A stretch of DNA of 64,000 bases from COE1 sp910588595 (GCA_948957135.1 CARDBT010000001.1:1-64000); one strand, 5' to 3'. Positions 8,301 to 17,446 are shown, numbered from the stretch's first letter. Notes: generated by a model from the sequence alone, not told the origin. Numbers and translations: made by a program.

Positions 8301-9584
8301 TCACTCCTCCATCTGATCTGTGTCGTTTTCCTGGTCCGTGTCCGCCGGGATATCTGCTGTCTCACCCGTTTGTTTTACCACCAGTAAACTTCCATTTAAT
8401 TCCATTCCTTTGCTGCTCTTTTCCATTTTAACATTTTTTTCAACAATTTGTACCCCTTTTTCCTCTAATCCTGAAATAAATTTTTCAAAATCTTCATATA
8501 ACTTGTTTTTCATCTCCTCGTCCGTGTATGTAAAATACTTCGTATAGTATTCTTTTCTGTCAATACTTCCATAATACACTGGAAGATAGATATTATCAAG
8601 CAAAACGACCTGATGTTTTTCTACTGCAGTCTCATACAGATTCTCCGTTTCTTTCTTCAGGAGATTGTGCTCGATAAAATCCCATAAAGGCATTGCGTCA
8701 ATATGATAGCCGCCGATCTCCGCAAACCCCGTCCTGACATGATCCCCTGTGTAGATCATGACGGGATATCCGCTGTTGATCTCGCTTTTATACTCGACTG
8801 GTGTCCTGATATAGATGTCTGCGTCAGCATCATAGATCTGAAAACCGACGATGTTCTTTCCTTCATCATACACCGGAACACCGCCAGCCACAAGGATCTG
8901 CCCCTTCTCTACCCAGTCACCGGCTTTCACCTTGGGCACGCCGTTTCTTGTCACGATCGAGGTGATCGTTCCTGCTTCGTTCGCAATGATATTTGTCCCC
9001 CGTGTTTTGATCTGCACAGGCTCCGATTTTTCATTCTCCTTGATCTCCACATAAAGCTTTGTGCCTTCAAAATAAATAGAGGTCCATGTCACGTTCTGAA
9101 ATGTCTCTCTGAGCTTCTTTTCTTTTTCCTCGCAGTTAATGCTGCTTTTCTTCATTCCGTAATGTATCGATTCCTGCTCCAGAAAATCCGACAGCTCATC
9201 GTCACTCACCTGGAGATTGCCGACATACTCGATCGCCCACACATAATCGGTCACATAGTTTAGCAGTGCCAGACATAGGAACACTCCTGCAAAAAAAATA
9301 ATCCTTTTCTTGATAAAAGGAAAATAAAAAGGCAGTCCTTTCTTTTTGACCACATGCACTTTCGTTCCTGTTTTTTTCAGCAGCGGAGGCATCTTTAAAA
9401 AATCAGCAGCGTACGCCTCACACATACAGATGTCCTTCTCCTGCTCCTTTTCTCTCCGAATTCCCCACAGATCAATATTATGCATCCTGCACATATTGAA
9501 AAAGCGTTCCATGTAGTCCCCATCAACCCTGATGACCAGAAACCCTCTGACAAATCGCATCCATCCATTCTGCAAGAGCTCCAC
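8301..9584 (-). CDS. yqfD: Sporulation protein YqfD
   Basis: YqfD is a mother-cell sporulation protein of the sigma-E regulon. The 427-residue protein has a cytoplasmic N-terminal part, one membrane segment (IIFFAGVFLCLALLNYV, about residue 100) and a large extracytoplasmic part with two conserved blocks (YVGNLQVSDDELSDFL, and VKAGDWVEKGQILVAGG). The latter resembles a lipoyl/barrel-sandwich loop. Translation most likely begins at a GTG after a GGGAAG-type ribosome site. It follows yqfC by 23 bases and is followed by phoH after seven bases. The C-terminal 20 residues are acidic and look disordered. Confidence 0.93.
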   Translation of the reverse strand: MELLQNGWMRFVRGFLVIRVDGDYMERFFNMCRMHNIDLWGIRREKEQEKDICMCEAYAADFLKMPPLLKKTGTKVHVVKKKGLPFYFPFIKKRIIFFAGVFLCLALLNYVTDYVWAIEYVGNLQVSDDELSDFLEQESIHYGMKKSSINCEEKEKKLRETFQNVTWTSIYFEGTKLYVEIKENEKSEPVQIKTRGTNIIANEAGTITSIVTRNGVPKVKAGDWVEKGQILVAGGVPVYDEGKNIVGFQIYDADADIYIRTPVEYKSEINSGYPVMIYTGDHVRTGFAEIGGYHIDAMPLWDFIEHNLLKKETENLYETAVEKHQVVLLDNIYLPVYYGSIDRKEYYTKYFTYTDEEMKNKLYEDFEKFISGLEEKGVQIVEKNVKMEKSSKGMELNGSLLVVKQTGETADIPADTDQENDTDQMEE

Positions 9585-9607
9585 CTCAAACTTCCCAGGA
9601 ACTGCTG

Positions 9608-9907
9608 TCAGTTCCTTATCACCTTGACTTCCATGATCTGCCCTGATATTTTCATGTCCTCATTTGAATAGTACTCTATCGTAAGGCAGTCCCCACAGAC
9701 ACAATATTTCACATTGCTGCCCTTGATCAATATACTGTGGCAGGTGTAGGATATGATCCCCTTGAAATTCTCAATGAAAAGCTCCGATGCCCCCACCATA
9801 TGGAAGAGCGTAGCGTTGACCACCATATCTTTGGGCAGCGAAAATGCATCTGCAAAACGCTCCCCCGCACTCATCACATCCTGTTTAAAAATATCACGTC
9901 TGTTCAT
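9608..9907 (-). CDS. yqfC: Sporulation protein YqfC (YabP/YqfC family)
   Basis: This 99-residue protein of the YabP/YqfC family is the usual partner encoded ahead of yqfD. It is a beta-rich domain with LIKGSNVKYCVCGDCLTIEY. I chose the ATG giving MNRRDIFKQDVMSAGER, which has GGGTG six bases upstream. The alternative ATG 14 codons earlier lies inside the stem of the deoA terminator, so that start can be dismissed. Family members are needed for spore formation after engulfment, but the molecular function is unknown. Expression is probably from the sigma-E-like promoter at 9948-9976. Confidence 0.9.
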   Translation of the reverse strand: MNRRDIFKQDVMSAGERFADAFSLPKDMVVNATLFHMVGASELFIENFKGIISYTCHSILIKGSNVKYCVCGDCLTIEYYSNEDMKISGQIMEVKVIRN

Positions 9908-9916
9908 ATCAGCACC

Positions 9917-9949
9917 CAAAAAATGAAGTATAGGTTTTCTATACTTCAT
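9917..9949 (-). terminator. Rho-independent terminator of the pyrimidine nucleoside phosphorylase gene
   Basis: A perfect 11-bp stem, ATGAAGTATAG and CTATACTTCAT, encloses a five-base loop and is followed on the minus strand by six T residues. It begins 11 bases after the stop codon of the gene at 9960-11267. It separates that gene from the sporulation operon. The first arm coincides with the expected start point of the sigma-E-like promoter. Confidence 0.85.
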
Positions 9950-9976
9950 TCTATGTCTTTTATTCTATTACTATTC
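9948..9976 (-). promoter_or_regulatory. Candidate sigma-E promoter for yqfC-yqfD
   Basis: On the minus strand GAATAGT (9976-9970) and CATAGAAT (9955-9948) are separated by 14 bases. They match the Bacillus sigma-E consensus (KMATATW, 14-15 bases, CATACANT) at six of seven and seven of eight positions. The -35 element lies in the last codons of the upstream gene. yqfC and yqfD are known sigma-E targets in Bacillus, which supports the call; it is otherwise by eye. Confidence 0.55.
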
Positions 9977-11267
9977 CCTTGATGAGCGGCTTTTTTTCCA
10001 CCGGTTCTTCATCGATCGTGTACGCCTGCAGAAATCTTTCCTTTGCCATATCAAGCTTCGCCTGGTCATTGGCGTGGATCGTGGCGAGGGATTCCCCCTT
10101 CTTGACCGCGTCCCCGACTTTTTTGTGCAGCACAAGCCCAACGGACAAGTCGATCGCACTCTCCTTTGTCTCGCGCCCGCCGCCCAATATCAGCGAGCAG
10201 ATCCCGATCTCGTCGCACACGATCCGCTGGATATAGCCGTCCGCTGGGGACTCGATCTCCTGCGTCATCGATGCCTGCGGAAGCTTTTCCGGGTGATACA
10301 CCAGTTCTCTGTCCCCGCCCTGCGCCGCTATAAATTCTGCAAGTTTGTCCAGCGCGCTGCCGTTTTCGATGACCTCCCGCAGGATTTGCTCCGCTTCCTC
10401 CTCCGTCGCCGCCTCGCCGCCTGCCACAAGCATATACGAACCAAGTGTCAAACACAGCTCGACAAAATCTTCTGGTCCACAGCCTCTCAAGGTGTCGATC
10501 GCCTCCCGCACCTCCAGCGCATTGCCGACTGCACAGCCAAGCGGCTGATCCATATCGGAGACCACAGCGATCGTCTTTCTGCCCGCGCCGTTTCCGATCC
10601 TGACCATCTCACGCGCGAGTGCGAAGGAATCCTCCTGCGTCTTCATAAAAGCCCCGCTCCCGGTCTTGACATCGAGCACGATCGCATCCGCGCCAGCCGC
10701 AAGCTTCTTGCTCATGATGGAGGACGCGATCAGGGACATATTGTCGACCGTGGCAGTCACGTCCCGCAGCGCGTACAGTTTCTTGTCCGCCGGTGCCAGA
10801 TCCGCCGTCTGCCCCATGATCGCGATCCCGATACGGTTGACATTCTCCTTGAACTGCTGTTCTGTGATCGCTGTGGAGAAACCGGAAAAACTCTCCAACT
10901 TGTCGATCGTGCCGCCCGTGTGCCCCAGACCTCTCCCGCTCATCTTTGCCACCGTGACACCCGCCGCGGCAACCATCGGTGTCAGCGCCAGCGAGGTCTT
11001 GTCGCCCACGCCGCCTGTGGAGTGCTTGTCGACCTTCACGCCGTGGATATCGCTCAGATCCAGCATATCACCGCTGTGCGCCATCTCCATCGTCAGCGCC
11101 AGTGTCTCGTCCGCATCCATTCCCCTGAAATAAATTGCCATCATCATCGCTGACATCTGATAATCAGGGATCTCCCCTTTCGTGTAGCCCTGCACCATAA
11201 AACGGATCTCCTCGCCGGTCAGCGCACTTCCGTTGCGCTTTTTCATGATCAGATCGTACATTCTCAT
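9960..11267 (-). CDS. pdp: Pyrimidine-nucleoside phosphorylase
   Basis: The enzyme splits uridine, thymidine and deoxyuridine with phosphate, giving the free base and (deoxy)ribose-1-phosphate. The 435 residues match the family length. Visible signatures are KHSTGGVGDKTSL (phosphate and substrate contact), SGRGLGHTGGTIDKLES and KTGSGAFMKT, followed by a C-terminal lipoyl-like domain (GLVLHKKVGDAVKKGESL). The ATG is seven bases after AGGAGG. It ends at its own terminator. Together with the phosphopentomutase at the right edge of the window, it represents a deoxynucleoside salvage and catabolic route, although the two genes are 52 kb apart. Confidence 0.95.
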   Translation of the reverse strand: MRMYDLIMKKRNGSALTGEEIRFMVQGYTKGEIPDYQMSAMMMAIYFRGMDADETLALTMEMAHSGDMLDLSDIHGVKVDKHSTGGVGDKTSLALTPMVAAAGVTVAKMSGRGLGHTGGTIDKLESFSGFSTAITEQQFKENVNRIGIAIMGQTADLAPADKKLYALRDVTATVDNMSLIASSIMSKKLAAGADAIVLDVKTGSGAFMKTQEDSFALAREMVRIGNGAGRKTIAVVSDMDQPLGCAVGNALEVREAIDTLRGCGPEDFVELCLTLGSYMLVAGGEAATEEEAEQILREVIENGSALDKLAEFIAAQGGDRELVYHPEKLPQASMTQEIESPADGYIQRIVCDEIGICSLILGGGRETKESAIDLSVGLVLHKKVGDAVKKGESLATIHANDQAKLDMAKERFLQAYTIDEEPVEKKPLIKGIVIE

Positions 11268-11323
11268 GACATCGCCTCCTTTTCTTCATATCTTTTTAGC
11301 ATCTTCTCTCAATCGCTCAGAAA

Positions 11324-12754
11324 CTATACTTCCTTTGGCATTCTTCCGATCTCCCTGATACCGCTTCCATCTGTATTCATGCGGTAAAATACCAAAAAAT
11401 CACCTTCGCCGGACATTTTCACGACGATCTCATCCCCGCTGATCTCATACTGCAGATCTATGTACGGGATTGTGCCTTCCAGGACTTCCTGCCCTGCTTT
11501 CGGATAGCGGTATTCGTATAAAGTCTCCTTACCCAAGCCGTCCGATCCGACCCTGCAGAGCCTGACACCTGTGTTTTCCTGCTGCCTCGCGATCTGTTCC
11601 TCTCCGTCCTGCACCGTGCTGCAGGTGACATCACCCTGTATATCGACAGCATAATAGATCTTTCCCTTGTAATACGCCATATTGTAGACGTCAATCTCAG
11701 CGTCTTCCTTTGCCAGGATCGATAAAACCTTGTCCTTCCGGCTGTACATGGCAAGATAATAAAACGCATTATCTTCGTCCGAAAACGTGTAGAGTGCACA
11801 GTCCTCGTCACTGTAATAAATATATGCTTCATCCGGCAGCACGACCAGTTCCTCTGAAAGCGCCACCTCCGGTCCAAATGTCATGTCTGCCACTTCCCAG
11901 TCTGTCACCCGGTTCGATGCAGCCACGCTGCGCCAGCCCGCCTGCTCCAGCGTCAACGGCTCATCCAGCTTCATCTCGTATGTCACATCGTATTCTCTCT
12001 GATCCGTATTTTCATTGAATTTTTCCCATTCGCCTACGCTTCTCTCCTTTCTGACACTCACACCGCTGTTCCAGTCATCCTCACGATACGATGTCGTGTA
12101 GTCCAGATACCCATACGTCTCCTCCAAAGCTGTCAGCCACCATTCTCCCCCGCGATACGTGTATGTATACCGATCCGTCCATCTCCATGCGCTGCCGCCG
12201 TACGAACAGGTGGTGAACGACGTCCCTTCCGCCGTCAACGGCTGATACGGATCGCCGTAAGCACCGCCCTCAACGCTTGTCGGTATCAGGTTGATATTCT
12301 GAAAGTCCAGACGATATCCGTCCGTCCCGTCACTGGCAACGGCAAACAGGATCCTTGGAAGACCTTCCCCGGTTTCGAGTACTCCCACATGATCCGTCAC
12401 TCCGTCTTCATTATAGTCCAGCTCCACGCTGTCGAGAAGCACCCAGCCCTCCGGCACGAAATCACGGAGTCTTTCCCCCGTCCCGGGCAGCTGCGGTACT
12501 TCTGGGACAGGCTGGGACTCCGCCTCGCCCGCTGTCTCGATCTCATCCGATGACGCCACCTCCTCTGTGACGCTCTGACTCTCCAACGGTAAAGTGCTTT
12601 CTATCTCGGTCTCCGCTGTCGAATCTGCTCCGGAACCGCTCTCACAGCCTGTCAGCAGCAGTATACTGCTTGCGATCATCGCATGATCATAAAAATGATT
12701 CAGCCAGTGTTTTTTGTTCTCTGCCGATGTATTCAATACTTTCGTTTCCTCCAT
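11324..12754 (-). CDS. Putative lipoprotein, DUF5050-like C-terminal region
   Basis: The sequence SSILLLTGCES is a plausible lipobox with the lipidated Cys at about residue 37, so the protein is probably anchored outside the membrane. The N-terminus is odd: some 25 polar residues, with His and Asn, come before a short hydrophobic run. After an acidic Ser/Glu linker there is DYNEDGVTDHV, an EF-hand-like calcium loop of the FG-GAP kind (around residue 113), and an aromatic-rich domain. The last 150 residues carry repeated YYSDEDCALY / YYKGKIYYAV blades and end NTDGSGIREIG, as in DUF5050 propeller-like domains. Function is unknown. It starts seven bases after rtcB and may be cotranscribed. Confidence 0.7.
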   Translation of the reverse strand: MEETKVLNTSAENKKHWLNHFYDHAMIASSILLLTGCESGSGADSTAETEIESTLPLESQSVTEEVASSDEIETAGEAESQPVPEVPQLPGTGERLRDFVPEGWVLLDSVELDYNEDGVTDHVGVLETGEGLPRILFAVASDGTDGYRLDFQNINLIPTSVEGGAYGDPYQPLTAEGTSFTTCSYGGSAWRWTDRYTYTYRGGEWWLTALEETYGYLDYTTSYREDDWNSGVSVRKERSVGEWEKFNENTDQREYDVTYEMKLDEPLTLEQAGWRSVAASNRVTDWEVADMTFGPEVALSEELVVLPDEAYIYYSDEDCALYTFSDEDNAFYYLAMYSRKDKVLSILAKEDAEIDVYNMAYYKGKIYYAVDIQGDVTCSTVQDGEEQIARQQENTGVRLCRVGSDGLGKETLYEYRYPKAGQEVLEGTIPYIDLQYEISGDEIVVKMSGEGDFLVFYRMNTDGSGIREIGRMPKEV

Positions 12755-12761
12755 ACACTCT

Positions 12762-14261
12762 TCAACTTTTCACCGTAAAAACCGGTTCCAGCCGCGCCAC
12801 TGGCGCTGCCATATCATGTGCTGTGTGCACTGCAATGACCTCGTCGATGTCTTTGTAAGCATATGGTGCCTCTGCCCGGATCGTGTCTTCCCACTTTTTG
12901 AGAATATCCTGTCTGCCCTTCAGATCATTTCGATCCGGATCGATCGGCGTGATGACATGGAACTTTTCCATAAAATGGCAAAATGCATCGTCATTCCCTT
13001 TAATAGCATCCCCGCGGGATTTTTTACGCCCGGCGCCGTGACTCGCGCTCCATAGAGAGTCCGCGTTCCCCAGCCCGCGGAGCAGATAACTTGAACTGCC
13101 CATGGAACCGGGAATCATCACAGGCTCTCCATAATAGGCAAATTCCGTCCCCTCCATCTGCTCACAGCCGCCGGCACAGCAGGCTCCCTTACGATGGATA
13201 AAGTAATCTTCACCGTCAACCTGCTTCTTCCAGATGAAATTGTGCGGTGCATCATAGAGCAGCTCCATATCGCATGCCCCCAGCACCTGCGAAAAAACCT
13301 CCTGAATCATAAACCCAAGAAACAAACGGTTCGCAAATCCAAAATTCGCAGCATTTCCAGAAACCGACCAGAACCGTGTCCACGCATTCTGCACTGTACA
13401 GGATTCCGGTATCGGATAGATCTTATTCTCCGGGTGCATCAGCCCAACCGGATAAATATCCTGGCAGATCTTACGGTTGAGCAGACCGCTGTGATGGCCG
13501 ATCGTCAGGGAACCCGTGTGCAGCATCACAACCACCGCACCCTTTTTCAGATTCCATGCATTTGCAGTCTGACCATCATAGATCTCGGCAACCCGCTGCA
13601 CTTCCAGAAAATGGTTGCCGCCGCCAATCGTCCCGATCTGGTCATCGTAAGTCAGCTGGTCATAACTGCCGATAAAATCCTCCAGCCCCTCCGTATCCGT
13701 TGTTTTCAGACTCCCCCGAAACACCGTGCGGTTCAGCCACTTCTCCTGGATCTCAGGCTGATAGTACCGCCACAGACCACTCTTATCACTGTCATGATGC
13801 GTTTCCAACAAACCTTCCAGCCCATATCGAAACAACGCCTCCCGCTGTCTTCCCGTCATTGGGATCTGTCTGCCGCCCTCAAAAAAGATATGGCGTATCT
13901 TGCTTGTCAATTCGGGCAGTTTTTCGTGGATCTTCTCTTCTGACAGATCCGTTGTGTAAAACCGCATACCGCAATTGATATCATTTCCCATCGCCTGCGG
14001 AACCACAAATCCCTTAGTCATCATCACTGTTCCGATCGGGATCCCCGCTCCCTTATGAAAATCCGGCGTCAGGATCAACTTCTCGATCTGCGGTTCCACT
14101 CCCTGAAAACGGCCTGGCACGGATGTTAGCCTTTCTAGTGTCTCCTCCAGCGCTGTCATCTGATACAGCTCTGCCACAGCGTTCTTGTCCGGCGCAGTTT
14201 CCTCCAGCAGATAACATGAGATGACATTTCTTCTATCTTTCCACTCTATTTTATGTTCCAT
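12762..14261 (-). CDS. rtcB: RtcB-family RNA ligase
   Basis: RtcB joins RNA 2',3'-cyclic phosphate or 3'-phosphate ends to 5'-OH ends with GTP and manganese. The metal and guanylate-binding residues expected from RtcB structures are present: the Asp and Cys of NDINCGMRF, His in GGGNHFLEVQ, His in HTGSLTIGHHSG, the PHNF motif and the catalytic His of SHGAGRKKSR. At 499 residues it is close to the family length. The ATG follows AAGGGG. No rtcA or rtcR lies nearby; the neighbours are metH (20 bases upstream) and a lipoprotein gene, so the RNA substrate (repair of damaged tRNA or rRNA, for example) cannot be inferred from context. Confidence 0.92.
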   Translation of the reverse strand: MEHKIEWKDRRNVISCYLLEETAPDKNAVAELYQMTALEETLERLTSVPGRFQGVEPQIEKLILTPDFHKGAGIPIGTVMMTKGFVVPQAMGNDINCGMRFYTTDLSEEKIHEKLPELTSKIRHIFFEGGRQIPMTGRQREALFRYGLEGLLETHHDSDKSGLWRYYQPEIQEKWLNRTVFRGSLKTTDTEGLEDFIGSYDQLTYDDQIGTIGGGNHFLEVQRVAEIYDGQTANAWNLKKGAVVVMLHTGSLTIGHHSGLLNRKICQDIYPVGLMHPENKIYPIPESCTVQNAWTRFWSVSGNAANFGFANRLFLGFMIQEVFSQVLGACDMELLYDAPHNFIWKKQVDGEDYFIHRKGACCAGGCEQMEGTEFAYYGEPVMIPGSMGSSSYLLRGLGNADSLWSASHGAGRKKSRGDAIKGNDDAFCHFMEKFHVITPIDPDRNDLKGRQDILKKWEDTIRAEAPYAYKDIDEVIAVHTAHDMAAPVARLEPVFTVKS

Positions 14262-14280
14262 AAATCCCCTTTAATGAATT

Positions 14281-16689
14281 TTACAGTTCTCCTTTTTCAT
14301 GCAGCCCGTTCGCATAGCGCACTGACCCCATCGCATCTTTGGAATAGAAATCCGCTCCGATCATGTCCGCGTACTCCTGCGTGAGCACCGCACCGCCCAC
14401 CATGATTTTGCAGTCCGCCCCATTCTCGCGCAGAAGCCTGATCGCAGCCTCCATATTCACAACTGTAGTCGTCATGAGTGCACTGAGTCCCACCAACTTA
14501 ACATCCTGTTCCTGTACTGTTTGCAGGATCAGCTGCGGATCAACGTCTTTGCCGAGATCGATCATGTCGAAACCATAGTTTTCAAGCAGTGTTTTGACAA
14601 TATTTTTTCCGATATCATGGATATCGCCCTTCACAGTGGCGATCACGATCTTTCCCTTGCTCTCGCTGTTCTTTCCCTGTTTCGACAAAGCTGCCTTGAT
14701 CGCTTCGAAAGACGCTTTTGCGGCATCCGCACTCATCAAAAGCTGGGGGAGGAACATTTTTTTCTCCTCAAAACCTTTTCCGACCACATCCAGCGCCGGG
14801 ATCAACTTTTCGTTGATGATAGTCAGGGAATCCATGTTCTGTTCGAGCAGCCTGACTGTCGCTTCATGGGCACTTTCCGCCAATCCCTTCACGATCGCCT
14901 CGTCAAGTGTCAGTTCGTGATTCGGGGCAGGCGCAGCTGCGGGCTTGTCCGATGTCTGTGACGCCGCTTTTGCGATATATTCCATACACTGGTCATCCTC
15001 ACCGATCAGTGCATTAAAACTGTAATACGCTGCCATCATCGGCTCACTGGAAGGATTTACAATACCGGCACTCAGACCATTGTGCATCGCCATGGTAAAA
15101 AATGCGGTGTTGATACGGCTCCTCTCTGGTAGTCCAAATGAGATGTTGGACACGCCAAGTACTGTATGGAGTCCTAATCCATACCGGATCCGGCGCAGGG
15201 CTTCCAATGTGATATTGGCATTGTCCTGTCCTGTGCTGATCGTGAGTACGAGCGCATCCATCACAAGATTTTTCTTTGGAATCCCATACTCAGCAGCCTT
15301 TTTGACAATTTTCTCTGCTATCTGTACCCGCCCTTCGACAGTCTCGGGAATCCCCCCTTCATCAAGACACAGGCACACCAATACTGCACCATACTTCTTT
15401 GCGATCGGAAAGACACTCTCCATGGATTCCCTTTTGCCGTTCACAGAATTCAACATCGGTTTTCCATTATAGTAGCGCAGCCCCCGCTCCATCGCCTCCG
15501 TGTCAGATGTGTCGATCTGCAGCGGCAGGTCAATGATCGCCTGTATACCAGTGACGGCCTCCTGCATAAGCTGTGGCTCATCGATTTCCGGAAGTCCTAC
15601 ATTGACATCAAGGATATGCGCACCATTTTCCTCCTGCGCAAGCCCTTCTTTGTAGATATACTCCATATCATGATCCCGAAGTGCCTGCTTAAACTTCGAT
15701 TTGCCGGTTGGATTGATTCGCTCCCCGATGATCAGCGGTTTTCTGGTAAAATACACTGCGTGATTATAAGATGACACAACTGTCATTTCTTTATCGCTTA
15801 CCGGCTTGATATCCATATCCCCGCAAAGCTCCACGACTCGCCGGATATGTGCCGGTGTTGTTCCGCAGCACCCTCCGACCGCACTTGCCCCCATTTCGAC
15901 CAGCGTCTTAACACTCTGTGCAAACGCATCCGGCTCCACATTAAAAATCGTCTGTCCGTTGACAACAACAGGAAGGCCCGCATTGGGATTGATCACGATC
16001 GGAAGCGAGCAGCACTGGGTCAACTGTGGCAGCAGTCTTTTCATCTGTTCGGGTCCCAGACCACAATTGAATCCAATCGCATCTACGCCCAGTCCCTCAA
16101 GCATGGCAACTGCACTTGCCACGTCCCCTCCTGTCAGAAGCTTTCCGTTTTCATCAAAGATCATGGTGACTACAACTGGCAGACTGCTGTTTTCCTTTGC
16201 CGCCAGAACAGCTGCTTTTATCTCATAAGTATCACTCACCGTCTCGATCAGGATCAGATCCGCTCCTGCATTGTCACCCGCTGTCACGATCTCTCTAAAT
16301 GTATTGTATGCCTCATCAAAAGTGATTTCGCCAAGCGGCTTTAACAGCTTACCGATCGAACCGATATCGAGTGCGGAATACCTAGGATAAGTATTTTCGT
16401 TCAGCTCTGCTATCGCCTCCTTGGTGAGCCGGATCCCCGCTGTCACCAGCTCGTCCACAGTGTAGTCGGAATCTTTGCACTTATAAGCATTCACGCCAAA
16501 AGTATTCGCAGAGATTATGTTGCATCCTGCCGAAAGATACTCCTTGTGAATCTGCCGGATGATTTCCGGGTGGAGTATATTCCATGTCTCAGGAACTTCC
16601 CCGGGCTGAAGTCCGCGCTCCTGCAGTAAAGTCCCCATGCCGCCGTCAAAAAACAGTATTTTTTTGCCTAGTAATTTTCTAAAATCCAT
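14281..16689 (-). CDS. metH: Cobalamin-dependent methionine synthase, catalytic modules only
   Basis: Three MetH modules are visible in 802 residues. Residues 1-290 are the zinc homocysteine methyltransferase (GFNCGLGPEQM and GGCCGTTPAHI supply the Cys ligands). Residues 310-570 are the pterin-binding barrel (GERINPTGKSKF, HILDVNVGLPEIDEPQ). Residues 600-802 are the cobalamin cap and Rossmann domain with GDIHDIGKNIV, where His691 is the cobalt ligand. The C-terminal AdoMet-dependent reactivation domain of E. coli MetH (about 1,230 residues) is absent. It is encoded by the next gene upstream, at 16708-17394. The split form is common in Clostridia. Confidence 0.94.
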   Translation of the reverse strand: MDFRKLLGKKILFFDGGMGTLLQERGLQPGEVPETWNILHPEIIRQIHKEYLSAGCNIISANTFGVNAYKCKDSDYTVDELVTAGIRLTKEAIAELNENTYPRYSALDIGSIGKLLKPLGEITFDEAYNTFREIVTAGDNAGADLILIETVSDTYEIKAAVLAAKENSSLPVVVTMIFDENGKLLTGGDVASAVAMLEGLGVDAIGFNCGLGPEQMKRLLPQLTQCCSLPIVINPNAGLPVVVNGQTIFNVEPDAFAQSVKTLVEMGASAVGGCCGTTPAHIRRVVELCGDMDIKPVSDKEMTVVSSYNHAVYFTRKPLIIGERINPTGKSKFKQALRDHDMEYIYKEGLAQEENGAHILDVNVGLPEIDEPQLMQEAVTGIQAIIDLPLQIDTSDTEAMERGLRYYNGKPMLNSVNGKRESMESVFPIAKKYGAVLVCLCLDEGGIPETVEGRVQIAEKIVKKAAEYGIPKKNLVMDALVLTISTGQDNANITLEALRRIRYGLGLHTVLGVSNISFGLPERSRINTAFFTMAMHNGLSAGIVNPSSEPMMAAYYSFNALIGEDDQCMEYIAKAASQTSDKPAAAPAPNHELTLDEAIVKGLAESAHEATVRLLEQNMDSLTIINEKLIPALDVVGKGFEEKKMFLPQLLMSADAAKASFEAIKAALSKQGKNSESKGKIVIATVKGDIHDIGKNIVKTLLENYGFDMIDLGKDVDPQLILQTVQEQDVKLVGLSALMTTTVVNMEAAIRLLRENGADCKIMVGGAVLTQEYADMIGADFYSKDAMGSVRYANGLHEKGEL

Positions 16690-16707
16690 CGCGATCCCCC
16701 ATAACTT

Positions 16708-17394
16708 TTATACTTCTCGAAACTCACAATCTATCTTGTCACAATCCTTGCATTTGCCGATATGACAGCTCTGCGGATTTGTTGTCATCCCGATCAATGC
16801 GCTCACACTCTTCGTTGGATACATCAGCAGGCTGTCCGTGAGTGTAAGTCCTATGCGCCTGGAACATTCCAATTCCTCAAAGATGACCTTCTGGTAAGGC
16901 AGCGGCAGATCTCCGTACCCCGGACTGAAACGCGGTCTCAGATACAATCTCCTGTCGTCTGTCGATATCTCTTCACAGATCCGTTCCTGAAGGATATTGC
17001 AGTACGCCTCGATACTGGCTGCACCGCATGCCTGCGTGATCGTCGCCTTTGTCATGTTCAATATCTCATATTTTTGCAGGAGCTTGTCCGCTTGAAGTCC
17101 CAGTGTCGCAGCGATCAGGATCACATAACCGCACTGGGAAAGGTTCGCCGCCAGATTCCGGCTCTCAAAAGCGATCGTTCTCTTCTCTCCCCTCAAAACC
17201 ACTACACACTCCGAAGTGCTGCAAGTGTAGATTTTATAGACATTTTTGGGCTGTATCACATCGATCAGCTCCAGAAGTACTTCCTTGATCACAGTGTCCA
17301 CACTGCTATCCGGAGTCTTTGCGCCATATCCCAGATATCTGTATATCTCCCTGATATTAACTCTCTTATAAATATCTTCATTTCTTATTTTCAT
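16708..17394 (-). CDS. Stand-alone MetH activation-domain protein
   Basis: This 228-residue protein matches the MetH reactivation domain, which binds AdoMet and remethylates inactive cob(II)alamin. The sequence RFSPGYGDLPLPYQ corresponds to the conserved RxxPGY motif of that domain. The C-terminus HIGKCKDCDKIDC contributes a Cys cluster not found in E. coli MetH. The ATG is eight bases after GGAG. It lies 18 bases upstream of metH, so the two are almost certainly one operon and act together to regenerate methionine from homocysteine. Some Clostridial homologues are annotated simply as vitamin B12-dependent methionine synthase activation domain. Confidence 0.9.
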   Translation of the reverse strand: MKIRNEDIYKRVNIREIYRYLGYGAKTPDSSVDTVIKEVLLELIDVIQPKNVYKIYTCSTSECVVVLRGEKRTIAFESRNLAANLSQCGYVILIAATLGLQADKLLQKYEILNMTKATITQACGAASIEAYCNILQERICEEISTDDRRLYLRPRFSPGYGDLPLPYQKVIFEELECSRRIGLTLTDSLLMYPTKSVSALIGMTTNPQSCHIGKCKDCDKIDCEFREV

Positions 17395-17419
17395 GTACTA
17401 TACTCCATTCAGACAGCTA

Positions 17420-17446
17420 TGGGCGCGCAGCATTGCTGCGCGCCCA
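17420..17446. other. Strong GC-rich hairpin between the Cys-rich gene and the MetH operon
   Basis: The perfect 12-bp inverted repeat TGGGCGCGCAGC / GCTGCGCGCCCA has a three-base loop. No T-run follows on either strand, so it is not a standard intrinsic terminator. It lies just after the stop codon of the Cys-rich gene and 26 bases before the start of the activation-domain gene. It could protect the 3' end of the upstream message or attenuate read-through. Confidence 0.6.

Noticed and set aside
9608..9949. The longer yqfC frame starting at 9949
   Set aside because: Its start codon lies in the terminator stem, the added residues are unlike the family and the downstream ATG has a better ribosome site.
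10074..11153. A 359-codon plus-strand open frame
   Set aside because: Antisense to the pyrimidine phosphorylase; composition is that of a reverse-complement shadow.
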